NCBI GenBank assembly: GCA_016286665.1
Contig: JAEETX010000002.1
Coordinates: 27,128 to 91,127, forward strand
Source of the DNA: Oscillospiraceae bacterium
GTDB lineage: Bacteria; Bacillota; Clostridia; Oscillospirales; Oscillospiraceae
Reading direction: 5' to 3'
Length of the DNA stretch: 64,000 nt
Shown here one piece after another: positions 43,460 through 52,400 of this stretch (positions are counted from its first letter, which is position 1; every line of letters starts with the position of its first letter). The notes beneath the pieces are model-generated. The model saw only the letters and a program-made list of their open reading frames with translations. It was not told where the DNA came from and did no database searches. The position numbers were made by a program, and so were the translations under genes.

Positions 43460-45370
43460 TCAGATGACTTTGCCGTCGACTTCCTTTTGCAGCTTGGCAA
43501 GGAATTCGTCCACGGTCATGGTCAGCTGTTCGCCGGTGCGGGTGCGGACGCTGAGGGAGCCGCTCTCCGCCTCCTTGTCGCCGATGACCAGCATATAGGG
43601 TATCTTCTGCATCTGGGCTTCCCGGATCTTATAGCCGATCTTTTCGTTGCGGTAATCCCCTTCCACCCGGAAGCCGCGCTCGTCCAGCAGCTTGACCAGT
43701 TCCTCACAGCGGGCATGGGTGCGGTCCGTGATGGGCAGCACCTTCACCTGCACCGGGCTCAGCCACAGGGGGAAAGCCCCGGCGAAGTGCTCCGTGATGA
43801 CGCCGATAAAACGCTCGATGGAGCCGAAGACCACGCGGTGGATCATGACGGGGCATTCTTTTTCGCCCTTGGAGTTGATGAATTCCAGATTGAAGCGCCC
43901 GGGAAGCTGGTAATCCAGCTGGATGGTGCCGCACTGCCAGGTACGGCCCAGGCAGTCTTCAATGTGGAAGTCCAGCTTCGGGCCGTAGAAAGCGCCGTCG
44001 CCGGGATTGATGACATAGGTTTTGCCGAGGCTGGTGATGGCGTCGGCCAGCGCGTTGGTCGCTACTTCCCAGTCGGCCTCGGTGCCGATATGATCGTCCG
44101 GCATGGTGCTGAGCTCAATGGTGTAGGGCAGGCCAAAGAGGGAGTAGACCTCGTCAAAGAGCTGGGCGATCCGCATGACCTCATCCTTGATCTGCTCTTT
44201 TGCCAGGAGGATATGGGCGTCGTCCTGGGTGAAGCAGCGGACGCGGAACATCCCGTGGAGGGCGCCGGAGAGCTCATGGCGGTGAACGGTGCCGAGCTCG
44301 GAATAGCGCAGGGGCAGCTCACGGTAAGAATGGGGCTCCAGGTCATAGACCAGGATGCTTCCGGGGCAGTTCATGGGCTTGATGGCGAAGTCCTCGCCGT
44401 CGATCTGGGTGGTGTACATATTGTCCTTATAGTGATCCCAGTGGCCGCTGGTCTCCCAAAGGGTCCGGCGCATGATCTGGGGCGTCATGATTTCCAGGTA
44501 ATCCCATTTTTTGTGCACCTGGCGCCAATATTCGATCAGCGTATTGCGCAGCGTCATGCCGTTGTGCAGATAGAAGGGGAAGCCGGGCGCTTCGTCGCGG
44601 AAGGCAAAAAGGCCCAGCTCCTTGCCCAGCTTGCGGTGATCCCGCTTCTTGGCTTCCTCGATGCGCCGAAGGTATTCATCCAGGCCCTCCTTCTTGGGGA
44701 AGCAGGTGCCGTAGATGCGCTGCAGCATCTTGCGTTTGCTGTCGCCGCGCCAGTAGGCGCCGGTGCAGCTGGTGAGCTTCAGGCCGTTGCCCTTCAGCTT
44801 GCCGGTGCTGGCAAGGTGGGGTCCGGCGCAGAGGTCGGTGAACGTCCCCTGGCTGTAGAAGCTGATGACGGCGTCTTCCGGCAAATCCTCGATGAGCTCC
44901 ATCTTGTAGGGCTCGTCCATGCTCTGGACGAATTGGATCGCCGCCGGACGGGGCATCTCGAACCGCACGACCGGCAGATCCTCCTTGATGATCTTGCGCA
45001 TCTCGATCTCAAGCTTTTCCAGGATCTCCGGGGTGAACACGGTGTCGGAATCGATGTCGTAGTAGAAGCCGTCGTCGATGGCGGGGCCGATGGCCAGCTT
45101 GGAATCGGGATAGAGCCGCTTCACCGCCTGCGCCAATACGTGAGACGCCGTGTGGCGATAGGCAAGCCGCCCGTCCGCATCCTCAAAGGTGTTGAAGGTG
45201 ACCTCGCAGTCATGCTCCAGGGGCAGGGGCAGGCCGTGCACCTTCCCGTCCACGGTGGCGGAAAGCACCTTGCGGGCAAAGCCCTCGGAAATCTTCTCTG
45301 CCACCTGCAGCAGGGTCGAGCCCTTTTCCACCTCGATGAAGCTGCCGTCTTTCAGTTTGATCTTGATCAT
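43460..45370 (-). CDS. thrS: Threonine-tRNA ligase
   Basis: Class II aminoacyl-tRNA synthetase of 636 residues. An N-terminal TGS domain (IKLKDGSFIEVEKGSTLLQVAE) is followed by the editing domain with HTASHVLAQAVK and the SAD segment. The catalytic core has motif 2 (RHELSGALHGMFRVRCFTQDDAHI) and the C-terminal anticodon domain. Unlike many Firmicutes thrS genes it has no room for a T-box: only 64 bases separate it from the upstream gene. A CCTCC-complement GGAGG site stands before ATG 45370. Confidence 0.97.
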   Translation of the reverse strand: MIKIKLKDGSFIEVEKGSTLLQVAEKISEGFARKVLSATVDGKVHGLPLPLEHDCEVTFNTFEDADGRLAYRHTASHVLAQAVKRLYPDSKLAIGPAIDDGFYYDIDSDTVFTPEILEKLEIEMRKIIKEDLPVVRFEMPRPAAIQFVQSMDEPYKMELIEDLPEDAVISFYSQGTFTDLCAGPHLASTGKLKGNGLKLTSCTGAYWRGDSKRKMLQRIYGTCFPKKEGLDEYLRRIEEAKKRDHRKLGKELGLFAFRDEAPGFPFYLHNGMTLRNTLIEYWRQVHKKWDYLEIMTPQIMRRTLWETSGHWDHYKDNMYTTQIDGEDFAIKPMNCPGSILVYDLEPHSYRELPLRYSELGTVHRHELSGALHGMFRVRCFTQDDAHILLAKEQIKDEVMRIAQLFDEVYSLFGLPYTIELSTMPDDHIGTEADWEVATNALADAITSLGKTYVINPGDGAFYGPKLDFHIEDCLGRTWQCGTIQLDYQLPGRFNLEFINSKGEKECPVMIHRVVFGSIERFIGVITEHFAGAFPLWLSPVQVKVLPITDRTHARCEELVKLLDERGFRVEGDYRNEKIGYKIREAQMQKIPYMLVIGDKEAESGSLSVRTRTGEQLTMTVDEFLAKLQKEVDGKVI

Positions 45371-45434
45371 AGTAACCTCCTCGGGCGTCCATACGAAAGA
45401 CTACCCAGATAATCTATATCATAGACCTTTTCGT

Positions 45435-46187
45435 CTATAATATGCCGAATACCCAGCCCAGGGCAAAGCAGAGGCCCGCCAGAATGGGCTGATGCAGGAT
45501 ATAGATGAGCAGGGCGTGACGCCCCACCTTCGGGAAGAAGGGAAACTGCGCGGTGTAGAATCTCTCCGGCAGCTTCCCTGCGCGGATCTTGCCCCCCAGC
45601 CAGGTTCCGAAAAGGAACACGAAAACCCAGGGCAGGATGGGGAAATAATCCGCGGAATAAAAGCGCTCCGTGACAAAGCCGAAAAAGAAAAGCCAGGGAT
45701 TCTCCGTAGCATAACCGCCGTCCGTGCATCTGGCGGTCAGCACCGTCAGGAGCACGCAGAGGGCGGGCATCAGCCAGTCCGGCAGCCGATCCCACAGCTT
45801 CCTCGTCAGCCCGTAAAAGAGCATGCAGAAGCCCAGCAGATGCAGCACGCCGAAGATGATGAGGATGCCCATTTCGCCCCCCAGGTACCGCGCGGCCAGC
45901 TTTTCTCCCAGCCAGGTGACCAGCGTCAGCGCCAGAGCGACGGCGACGACCTTCCCTCCCCGTTTGATATTGGAACGGCTGAAACGGGAGGATACGCCGG
46001 AAAGCAGGATAAAGCAGCCGGCGAAAAGATAATGCAGGACGTCGAAAACGGGATTGGTGAACAGCCACCAGGGAGCGCCCAGAAAGGCCGCCAGGTCATA
46101 CAGCAGATGGTGGATGCACATGAGGACCACGCAGAGGCCCCGCAGGGCGTCGATGCTCTGGATGCGCTCCGGCCTGGGTTCGTTCAT
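45435..46187 (-). CDS. DUF1624 (heparan-alpha-glucosaminide N-acetyltransferase-like) membrane protein
   Basis: 250-residue polytopic protein with about seven hydrophobic segments, of the DUF1624/YeiB-like acyltransferase group. The N-terminal signature SIDALRGLCVVLMCIHHLLYD has the Arg and the His pair common to membrane acyltransferases. FAGCFILLSGVSSRFSRS and HALLIYILHQPIL near the C-terminus fit the family. It may acetylate a surface glycan, but the substrate is unknown. The start overlaps the ychF stop as ATGA. Confidence 0.88.
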   Translation of the reverse strand: MNEPRPERIQSIDALRGLCVVLMCIHHLLYDLAAFLGAPWWLFTNPVFDVLHYLFAGCFILLSGVSSRFSRSNIKRGGKVVAVALALTLVTWLGEKLAARYLGGEMGILIIFGVLHLLGFCMLFYGLTRKLWDRLPDWLMPALCVLLTVLTARCTDGGYATENPWLFFFGFVTERFYSADYFPILPWVFVFLFGTWLGGKIRAGKLPERFYTAQFPFFPKVGRHALLIYILHQPILAGLCFALGWVFGIL

Positions 46188-47266
46188 TTACTGACGTTGA
46201 AGCGGAACAGCACGATATCCCCGTCCCGCATCACATATTCCTTTCCTTCGCTGCGGATCAGGCCCTTTTCCTTCGCTGCCTGCATGCTGCCGGCCTTTAC
46301 CAGATCGTCGAAGGAGACCACCTCCGCCCGGATGAAGCCCCGCTCGATATCCGAATGGATCTTCCCCGCGGCTTCCGGCGCTTTGCTGCCCTTGCGGATG
46401 GTCCAGGCACGCACCTCCGGCTTGCCGGCGGTGAGGAAGCTCATGAGCCCCAGCAGGTCGTAGGCGCAGTTGATGAGGCGGCTGAGGCCCATTTCCGTAA
46501 TGCCCAGGTCCTCCAGGAAGGGCGCGCGCTCCTCCTCCGGCAGTTCCATGATGTCCATTTCCAGCCGTGCGCAGATGGGCATGCAGGACTCCCCGGATTC
46601 CTCCGCGAAGGCTTTCAGCTTCTGGTAATTCTCGTTGTGCTCCAGATCGGCATAGCCGTCCTCGCTGAGGTTTGCCACATAGATGACCTTTTTCAGGGTC
46701 AGGATGCCGCCGTCCTGGAAATAGACCAGGTCTGCGTCTTCCATGGGATAGGTGCGGGCGGGCTGCCCGTCGCTGAGGTGCTTCAGCAGGCCTTCAAAGA
46801 ATTCGGCCTCGCGCTGATATTTCTTGTCGCCGCCCTTCAGGTTCTTCCGCGCCTTCTCCACCCGGCGCTCCACCACTTCGATATCCGCCAGCACCAGCTC
46901 CATATTGAGGATCTCCACGTCCCGCAGGGAATCGGCAGGCTCGTCGAAAATCTCATCGTTGTCGAAGCAGCGGACCACATGCACCAGCGCGTCCGTCTGC
47001 CGGACGGCGGCCAGGTATTTGTTGCCCAGGCCTTCGCCCTTGGCAAGGCCCGCGATATCCACGAATTCGATGGTGGCCGGCGTTACCTTCTCCGGCTGGT
47101 GCAGCTCCGCCAGCCAGTCCAGCCGGCTGTCGGGCACCTTCACCACGCCCAGGTTGGGCTGAACTTCAAAGGAGCGATACGTGGCGGTCTCCGCCTTCTC
47201 GCCGGTCATGGCGTTGAACAGCGTGCTCTTTCCCACATTGGGAAGACCCACGATCCCTAATTTCAT
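46184..47266 (-). CDS. ychF: Redox/ribosome-associated ATPase YchF
   Basis: Obg-family P-loop ATPase of 360 residues, involved in translation quality and oxidative stress. G1 is GLPNVGKSTLF, G3 DIAGLAKGEG, and the G4-like NLSE replaces NKxD, which gives the ATP preference. A coiled-coil insertion and a C-terminal TGS domain (FLTAGKPEVRAWTIRKG) follow. It is conserved in nearly all bacteria. It lies 15 bases after the symporter gene and overlaps the DUF1624 gene. Confidence 0.97.
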   Translation of the reverse strand: MKLGIVGLPNVGKSTLFNAMTGEKAETATYRSFEVQPNLGVVKVPDSRLDWLAELHQPEKVTPATIEFVDIAGLAKGEGLGNKYLAAVRQTDALVHVVRCFDNDEIFDEPADSLRDVEILNMELVLADIEVVERRVEKARKNLKGGDKKYQREAEFFEGLLKHLSDGQPARTYPMEDADLVYFQDGGILTLKKVIYVANLSEDGYADLEHNENYQKLKAFAEESGESCMPICARLEMDIMELPEEERAPFLEDLGITEMGLSRLINCAYDLLGLMSFLTAGKPEVRAWTIRKGSKAPEAAGKIHSDIERGFIRAEVVSFDDLVKAGSMQAAKEKGLIRSEGKEYVMRDGDIVLFRFNVSK

Positions 47267-47281
47267 ATATTACATCTCCCT

Positions 47282-48712
47282 TCAGGATTTCGCCGTTTTT
47301 TTCTTCTTTTTGAAAATGAGCTTGCGGAAGACGATCAGCTGCATCGCCGCAAAGAGCACGATCAGGATGCCCAGCGTGATCCAGCCCTTGCCCACGCTCT
47401 GGGCCGCTACGGGCAGCAGGAGCAGCATGGGGAATCCGAAGACGATGGCCCAGGGCTGATGATAAACGATGTTGTCGCTGGCCTGGGTCTCGAAATTGGG
47501 GTCCATTTCCCGGAGGAGGATGACGCCGGTGCTGGCGGTGCCGGTCTGCATGCCGTAGAGGCTCAGGAACGCCTCATGGGGATAATTGGGGAATACCCGG
47601 CGGCAGAGGAAATTCAGATAGGCGTAGGTCACCGCAGCCCCGGCCACGCAGATGATGCTCAGGGGCACGATGAATTCGCTCTTGCCAAAGGCGGAAAGGT
47701 CGATGGCGGCGATGGAGGCCACCACCATCAGATCGAACATGAAGCCCGCGATGCGGTTCTGCATGAAGACATTGGTGTATTCCCGCTTGATGACGCCCTT
47801 CTTGTGCAGTCCCCGGAGCAGAGCCTTTTCCAGGATGGCGAAAAGCGTGCCGAAAAGGAAATTGAAGCCCCAGATCAGCGGCCGGACCGTGTTGAAGCCG
47901 AAATTGCCCAGCACGCCCGCCTCGATCACCAGGTCTACGCCCTTCATGAAAAGATAGGCGGCGATATAGGCGATGAAAACGAGGGCCAGCTGGACGGTGA
48001 ACTTGTCCATGCTCTCCGCCAGGGGGATTTCATTCTTGCCGCCCAGCTGCTCCGCCGTGAGGGCTTCCGTCTCCTGAAAACCGTCGCTGTCGGCCTTCAG
48101 AACGCCCCGGCGGCGCAGACGGTTGAGGTAGATGACGCCCCCAACGCTGGCGGAGAGGAAGCCCATGGCCGCCATCGTCAGGCCGAAGCTTGTGCCGCCC
48201 TCGAAGCCGTAGAGCGCTTCGTAGTTATGGCCCCAGTTGTACGCCTGGCCGGGGCCCTGCCCGTAGCCCATGGGCAGCAGCAGGCCGGAAGCCCAGAAGG
48301 AACGAAGGAGATAATAGCAAATCAGGGAGATGACGATGCCCGTCACCGCCTGGATGAGGTAGCCGGAGACCACCGTGACCCCCGTGTCGAACGCGCCGGA
48401 GCGGCTGCGCTTATCCTGCTTCTTCTCGATGTTGCGGAGGGCCATTGCCACGAAGCCCAGGCCCAGACCATGGTAGGTGAGCATTTCCAGGGTCATGGTG
48501 GGGATCATGGCCCTGCCGCTGAATTCCTCATAAATCACGGAGACCAGCAGAAGGATCAGTCCCCCCAGCACGGAGGAAGGGATCATCAGCTTCCGCAGGG
48601 GCTTGATGGTGTTGCGCAGGGTGTTTGCAAGGATCATGGCGGCAAAAAGGTAAAACATGGTGACGACGAAGGCCCATACCTCGTGGTCCCAGAAATTGAT
48701 GCCGGTGGTCAT
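47282..48712 (-). CDS. Sodium/glutamate symporter (GltS family)-like transporter
   Basis: 476-residue transporter with about eleven transmembrane helices, similar to GltS sodium:glutamate symporters. The first helices hold NTLRNTIKPLRKLMIPSSVLGG (part) and the two pseudo-symmetric halves end in glycine-rich loops (YGFEGGTSFGLTMAAMG; YGMQTGTASTGVILLREMDP). It is longer than E. coli GltS (about 400), with a polar cytoplasmic insert of some 40 residues (RRRGVLKADSDGFQETEAL). Exact substrate uncertain. The gene is 34 bases after the GH2 gene and 15 before ychF. Confidence 0.85.
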   Translation of the reverse strand: MTTGINFWDHEVWAFVVTMFYLFAAMILANTLRNTIKPLRKLMIPSSVLGGLILLLVSVIYEEFSGRAMIPTMTLEMLTYHGLGLGFVAMALRNIEKKQDKRSRSGAFDTGVTVVSGYLIQAVTGIVISLICYYLLRSFWASGLLLPMGYGQGPGQAYNWGHNYEALYGFEGGTSFGLTMAAMGFLSASVGGVIYLNRLRRRGVLKADSDGFQETEALTAEQLGGKNEIPLAESMDKFTVQLALVFIAYIAAYLFMKGVDLVIEAGVLGNFGFNTVRPLIWGFNFLFGTLFAILEKALLRGLHKKGVIKREYTNVFMQNRIAGFMFDLMVVASIAAIDLSAFGKSEFIVPLSIICVAGAAVTYAYLNFLCRRVFPNYPHEAFLSLYGMQTGTASTGVILLREMDPNFETQASDNIVYHQPWAIVFGFPMLLLLPVAAQSVGKGWITLGILIVLFAAMQLIVFRKLIFKKKKKTAKS

Positions 48713-48746
48713 TCGATTACGTTCCCTTCTGATTCTTTATCTTCCG

Positions 48747-51140
48747 TTATTCCACGGTGAATTCCAGTTCCTTTTCCTGGCCGAAAGCCCGGACGCGCAG
48801 GAGCGCGCGGCCCTTTTGCCCGACGGTGCGGAGCCATACGCCCGCCGCTCCGCCCCGCAGGGGGATGCAGTCGGGCCCTATGATCTCCAGCGGTCCTTCC
48901 ACCTCCAGATGCAGGGCGTCGGATGCGTAGACCAGCAGGTTGTCGTTCTGGTCCTCGGCGCGGATGCGCACCTCCGCTGCGTCCCACATGCCTTCCTCCT
49001 GAAGGGTCGTCCGGTCCGCCAGCAGCCTGAAGGATACGCTGTGCACCGGCTCCTTCACGACCGAAGCCGCAACCAGGCCCTTTTTCATGGCCTCGAAGCG
49101 GTAGACGGGTCCGCCAGCCAGGGGCGCGTAATAGCGAGCTTTCAGCTGCTCGGCGCGCTCCTTTGTGACGCCGTATTTCCGTTTCAGGTTCCGCAGGAGG
49201 GTGGAAACGTCCTCTCCCCGCTTTTCCGCAGCCCACAGGAGATGCACGTGCTCCGCCGCCTCGGGGGAAAGGCCCTCCTTCTCCATCAGCTCCGGTCCGG
49301 CGAAATCGTCGATGCACACCGGCGGATGGGGCAGATGGGGAAAGCGCTCCTTATCCGGGAAGAATTCCCGCAGGAAGACCCCGTTGCGGAACAGGCGGAC
49401 GCTGCCTGCATTGGTGAAGGCCCAGATTTCGTTCAGCTCGGAGGCGGGCCAATCGCCCTTATCCAGGCTGCCGCTGACCTCCAGCACGGGAACATCCTCC
49501 TGCTGGGAGGCGTAGACCGCCGCGGCCGGCTTGGGATTGCGGAACATATCCATGACGCCGTGGTAGCAGATGCGGTCGCCGGAGCCGAAATTCTGGTGGG
49601 TGTTGTAGTCGAAAGCGCACCAGCCGATGCAGCCGGAAATGCCCGCAAGGCCGTACATGGCGTTCAGCACCGCCGCATGCCGCAGCGCGTGGGCCGTGCG
49701 ATGGGGTTCGTCGTCGAAGCTCTTGGTGGGAAACATGTGGCCGTTGAACTCCGTCACCAGATAGGGGGCGCGGAGATCGTCCACGACCTGGCTCTTTTCC
49801 GCCAGGCCGGGATTGTTCCCCCGGTGGATGAAATCATTATAGGTATATACGTCCTCCAGCAGGTGACTGTGGCGGAAGCAGCGGACGCCGCCCGTCTGCC
49901 GGCCGGGGTCCAGGGCATGGGCAAGCTCATTCGTCTTTCGGTAAAGCCCGTCGTCGTCCGGCGATTCGTTGATGCGGACGCCCCAGAGGATCACGCTGGG
50001 GTGGTTCCGGTCCTGCCACACCATATCGTCCACATTCCGAAGCGCCTGCGCCTTCCAAGCTTCCCCGCCGATATGCTGCCAGCCGGGGATCTCCGTGAAG
50101 ACCAGAAGTCCCAGCTCGTCGCAGCGGTCCAGAAACGCCTGGGACTGGGGATAGTGGGAGGTGCGCACGATGTTCAGGCCCAGCTCCCGGCGAAGGATCT
50201 CCGCGTCGCGGCGCTGCACGCTGTCGGGCATGGCGTAGCCCGCATAGGGGAAGGACTGGTGCCGGTCGAGCCCCCGGAGGATCAGCTTTTCACCGTTGAG
50301 ATAGAAGCCGTCGGCGCGGAACTGCGCATCCCGGAAGCCGAAGCGGACGCTGCGCTCATCCAGCGCCGCCCCCTGACCGTCCAGCAGGACCGCCGTCAGG
50401 GTGTAGAGGTTCGGTTCCTCTGTGCTCCAGCGCTTCACGCCGGGGCAGGCGAGCTTCACGCGCCGGCGGCGGCACTCCTCCCCTTTCACCGGAAGTCCGG
50501 CGGGCAGGGGCAGAACGCTTTCCTCCGCGTCGGAGAGGGTCGTTTTTTCCTCGGCAACGATATTTCCCCCGGTGTCGGTGAGGCGCAGCAGCACCTGCTC
50601 GGCGCTGCCCACGTCGACGAGCTCCGCGACGGCGGTTTCGCCTTCGGTATGTACAAACAGGTCCGCAAGGAAGCTGGGCCCTGCGAGGATCAGGCGGCAG
50701 CCCCGGTAGACGCCCTGATAGGTGAGATAGTCGATCTCATTGCCGAAGGGGGGCTGGTCCAGGCTCTCCCGGGAATCCAGCTCCAGGGCCAGGAGGTTTT
50801 CCCCTTCCCGCGCGTGGGCGGTGAGCTCGGCGGTAAAGGCGGTGTAGCCGCAGCTGTGCTCCAGAAGGACTTCGCCGTTGAAAAGGAGCCGGCTGCGCTG
50901 GGCCGCCCCGTCGAACTGCACGAAAAGGCGGCGTCCCCCCTCCAGGGGCGGCAGACGCAGCCGTTTCCTGTAGCCGGCGAGGAACTGGTAATCCAGCTCC
51001 TCCGTGTAGTTATAGGGCAGTATGGCGCCGGTATGGGGCAGGCGCACGGCTTCCGCCGCCGCTTCTCCCCCCTGAAAGAAAGCTTCCGTGGGCGCTTTCA
51101 TGAACTCCCAACCGTCGTTGAGGGGTGTGCTTCGGGTCAT
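48747..51140 (-). CDS. GH2 family glycoside hydrolase (beta-galactosidase/glucuronidase type)
   Basis: 797-residue GH2 enzyme. A sugar-binding jelly-roll domain (DGWEFMKAPTEAF, LEGGRRLFVQFDGAAQRSRLLFNG in part) and an immunoglobulin-like domain precede the TIM barrel, which starts at GFYLNGEKLILRG. The acid/base Glu392 is in WGVRINESPDD and the nucleophile Glu464 in LVTEFNGH. A C-terminal Ig-like region ends the protein. No signal peptide, so cytoplasmic. Linkage is not readable; beta-galactosidase is the first guess. It begins four bases after a secreted stalk-domain protein, with GGGGAG as the ribosome site. Confidence 0.92.
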   Translation of the reverse strand: MTRSTPLNDGWEFMKAPTEAFFQGGEAAAEAVRLPHTGAILPYNYTEELDYQFLAGYRKRLRLPPLEGGRRLFVQFDGAAQRSRLLFNGEVLLEHSCGYTAFTAELTAHAREGENLLALELDSRESLDQPPFGNEIDYLTYQGVYRGCRLILAGPSFLADLFVHTEGETAVAELVDVGSAEQVLLRLTDTGGNIVAEEKTTLSDAEESVLPLPAGLPVKGEECRRRRVKLACPGVKRWSTEEPNLYTLTAVLLDGQGAALDERSVRFGFRDAQFRADGFYLNGEKLILRGLDRHQSFPYAGYAMPDSVQRRDAEILRRELGLNIVRTSHYPQSQAFLDRCDELGLLVFTEIPGWQHIGGEAWKAQALRNVDDMVWQDRNHPSVILWGVRINESPDDDGLYRKTNELAHALDPGRQTGGVRCFRHSHLLEDVYTYNDFIHRGNNPGLAEKSQVVDDLRAPYLVTEFNGHMFPTKSFDDEPHRTAHALRHAAVLNAMYGLAGISGCIGWCAFDYNTHQNFGSGDRICYHGVMDMFRNPKPAAAVYASQQEDVPVLEVSGSLDKGDWPASELNEIWAFTNAGSVRLFRNGVFLREFFPDKERFPHLPHPPVCIDDFAGPELMEKEGLSPEAAEHVHLLWAAEKRGEDVSTLLRNLKRKYGVTKERAEQLKARYYAPLAGGPVYRFEAMKKGLVAASVVKEPVHSVSFRLLADRTTLQEEGMWDAAEVRIRAEDQNDNLLVYASDALHLEVEGPLEIIGPDCIPLRGGAAGVWLRTVGQKGRALLRVRAFGQEKELEFTVE

Positions 51141-51144
51141 GGCT

Positions 51145-52326
51145 TCATCTCCCCGCAGTCACTTCCGTGACCGCTTCCAAAGTATAATGGTCTCGTTCCA
51201 GCAGCCGCAGCAGACGCTGAAGCTCCGGGAAATCCCCGGTCAGCAGCAGGCTGACGCTGCTGCGCGTATTCTCCAGCACGGCGGCGCATTCGGCAGCGGA
51301 CGCAAGCGGCGCTTCCCCCCGCAGGAGGCACAGTCCCGTTTCGCCCCAGCTTTCGACAGTCTCTTCCTCGAAGCCCACGGCGCAGCAGAGCAGGGATGCG
51401 CACATGGCGGTATCCCCCATGGCCCGGCGGAAGCCGTCGAATTCCTCCGCAGGAGAGGTCAGCACGCGCAGGCCGACGGCGCTGCCGCTGCCCAGGATGC
51501 GCCGGGTGAGATCGGCATTCCCATAGATTTCCTCCGCCGTGGCGAAAAAGCAGGCGGGCGTATCCCCCAGCTCGTCCAGCAGCTCCGCGGTCCCGCTCCC
51601 CAATCCCAGGAAGCAGAGGCGCACTCTTACGTCGCTCCTGTCCACATTCGGGGTCGGCGTCACCTCCGGAGAGGGAGACGGGCCGGCGGTATCCGGCGTG
51701 GGCGCTGGGGATGGTTCCGGCGTCGGCGCGGGCGTGGACGTCGGCAGCGGCTGGGTGGGCGCAGGGCTCGGGGTGGTCGAGGGTAGGGGCACAGCAGTCT
51801 CCTGGCTGCCGAGATACTGATTCAGTCTAGTCTCCATCAGGGATGCGGCGGCATTGAAGAATTCCTCGTCGCTGAGGACGCTGCCCTTGGTGATGCGCAC
51901 GATATGGCGGTTTTCCCGCCGGATGTAGGAATATCCGAGGCCGAAATAGTCCGCGACGAAAAACGCGGGGACATAGGCCGTGTCATTCAGGTAAATGGCG
52001 GCGTAGCGATAGCTGTTTTCCTCCCGGTCACGGCTGTTCCCGGTGCTCATATCAAAATAGAGTTCCTTTTCCCCATCGGAAATCAGCACCGTCTGCCCGC
52101 TGCGGGAATAGTAGGCCCAGGTATCCAGGGCGCGGGTGTTGAATACGCTGCAGGGCACATAGATCAGGCTGTTGTGATTAACGGGCATGGTCTCCGCCGT
52201 CAGCTCCAGCAGCGAATTGTTGACGGCGGTGAAAAAGACCGTATCCTCGGCAAAGACGGAGGGGATCATCAGCCCCAGGGCCAGCGCTGCCAGCAGGCAA
52301 AAGCTGACCCAGCGTTTCTTGCGCAC
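51145..52326 (-). CDS. Secreted stalk-domain protein with a degenerate polysaccharide-deacetylase (NodB-like) domain
   Basis: 393-residue exported protein with signal peptide (about 1-26, ending SVFA). Residues 27-150 form a copper-amine-oxidase-N-like stalk domain (VNNSLLELTAETMP, IYLNDTAYVPAFFVADYFGL). A Pro/Thr/Ser linker (about 178-228) leads to residues 231-393, whose order of elements follows NodB deacetylases: VRLCFLGLGSG in place of the FDDG motif, TPACFFATAEEI like the usual ATFFVTG strand, then LGSGSAVGLRVLTS in place of GHEIGNHTYSH. The metal-binding Asp-Asp and His-x3-His are lost, so it should be inactive as a deacetylase, perhaps a glycan binder. GTG start at 52326 after GGGGGGAC. 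Confidence 0.75.
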   Translation of the reverse strand: MRKKRWVSFCLLAALALGLMIPSVFAEDTVFFTAVNNSLLELTAETMPVNHNSLIYVPCSVFNTRALDTWAYYSRSGQTVLISDGEKELYFDMSTGNSRDREENSYRYAAIYLNDTAYVPAFFVADYFGLGYSYIRRENRHIVRITKGSVLSDEEFFNAAASLMETRLNQYLGSQETAVPLPSTTPSPAPTQPLPTSTPAPTPEPSPAPTPDTAGPSPSPEVTPTPNVDRSDVRVRLCFLGLGSGTAELLDELGDTPACFFATAEEIYGNADLTRRILGSGSAVGLRVLTSPAEEFDGFRRAMGDTAMCASLLCCAVGFEEETVESWGETGLCLLRGEAPLASAAECAAVLENTRSSVSLLLTGDFPELQRLLRLLERDHYTLEAVTEVTAGR

Positions 52327-52348
52327 AGTGCCGTCCCCCCTTTTGTGC

Positions 52349-52371
52349 GGGACAAGGAGGCTCCCTGTCCC
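52349..52371. terminator. Hairpin between the ABC exporter and the stalk/NodB-like gene
   Basis: Nine-base stem with one G-U pair (GGGACAGGG against CCTTGTCCC on the minus strand) and a five-base loop. No U-tract follows on either strand, so termination is possible but weak; it lies just upstream of the stalk-protein ribosome site. Confidence 0.4.
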
Positions 52372-52400
52372 CGAATGAACACTTCGATGTTGATGATGGA

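Noticed and set aside
45371-45434. T-box leader for thrS
   Set aside because: Only 64 bases lie between thrS and the gene before it, too few for a T-box, and no T-box sequence (TGGNACCGCG) is seen.
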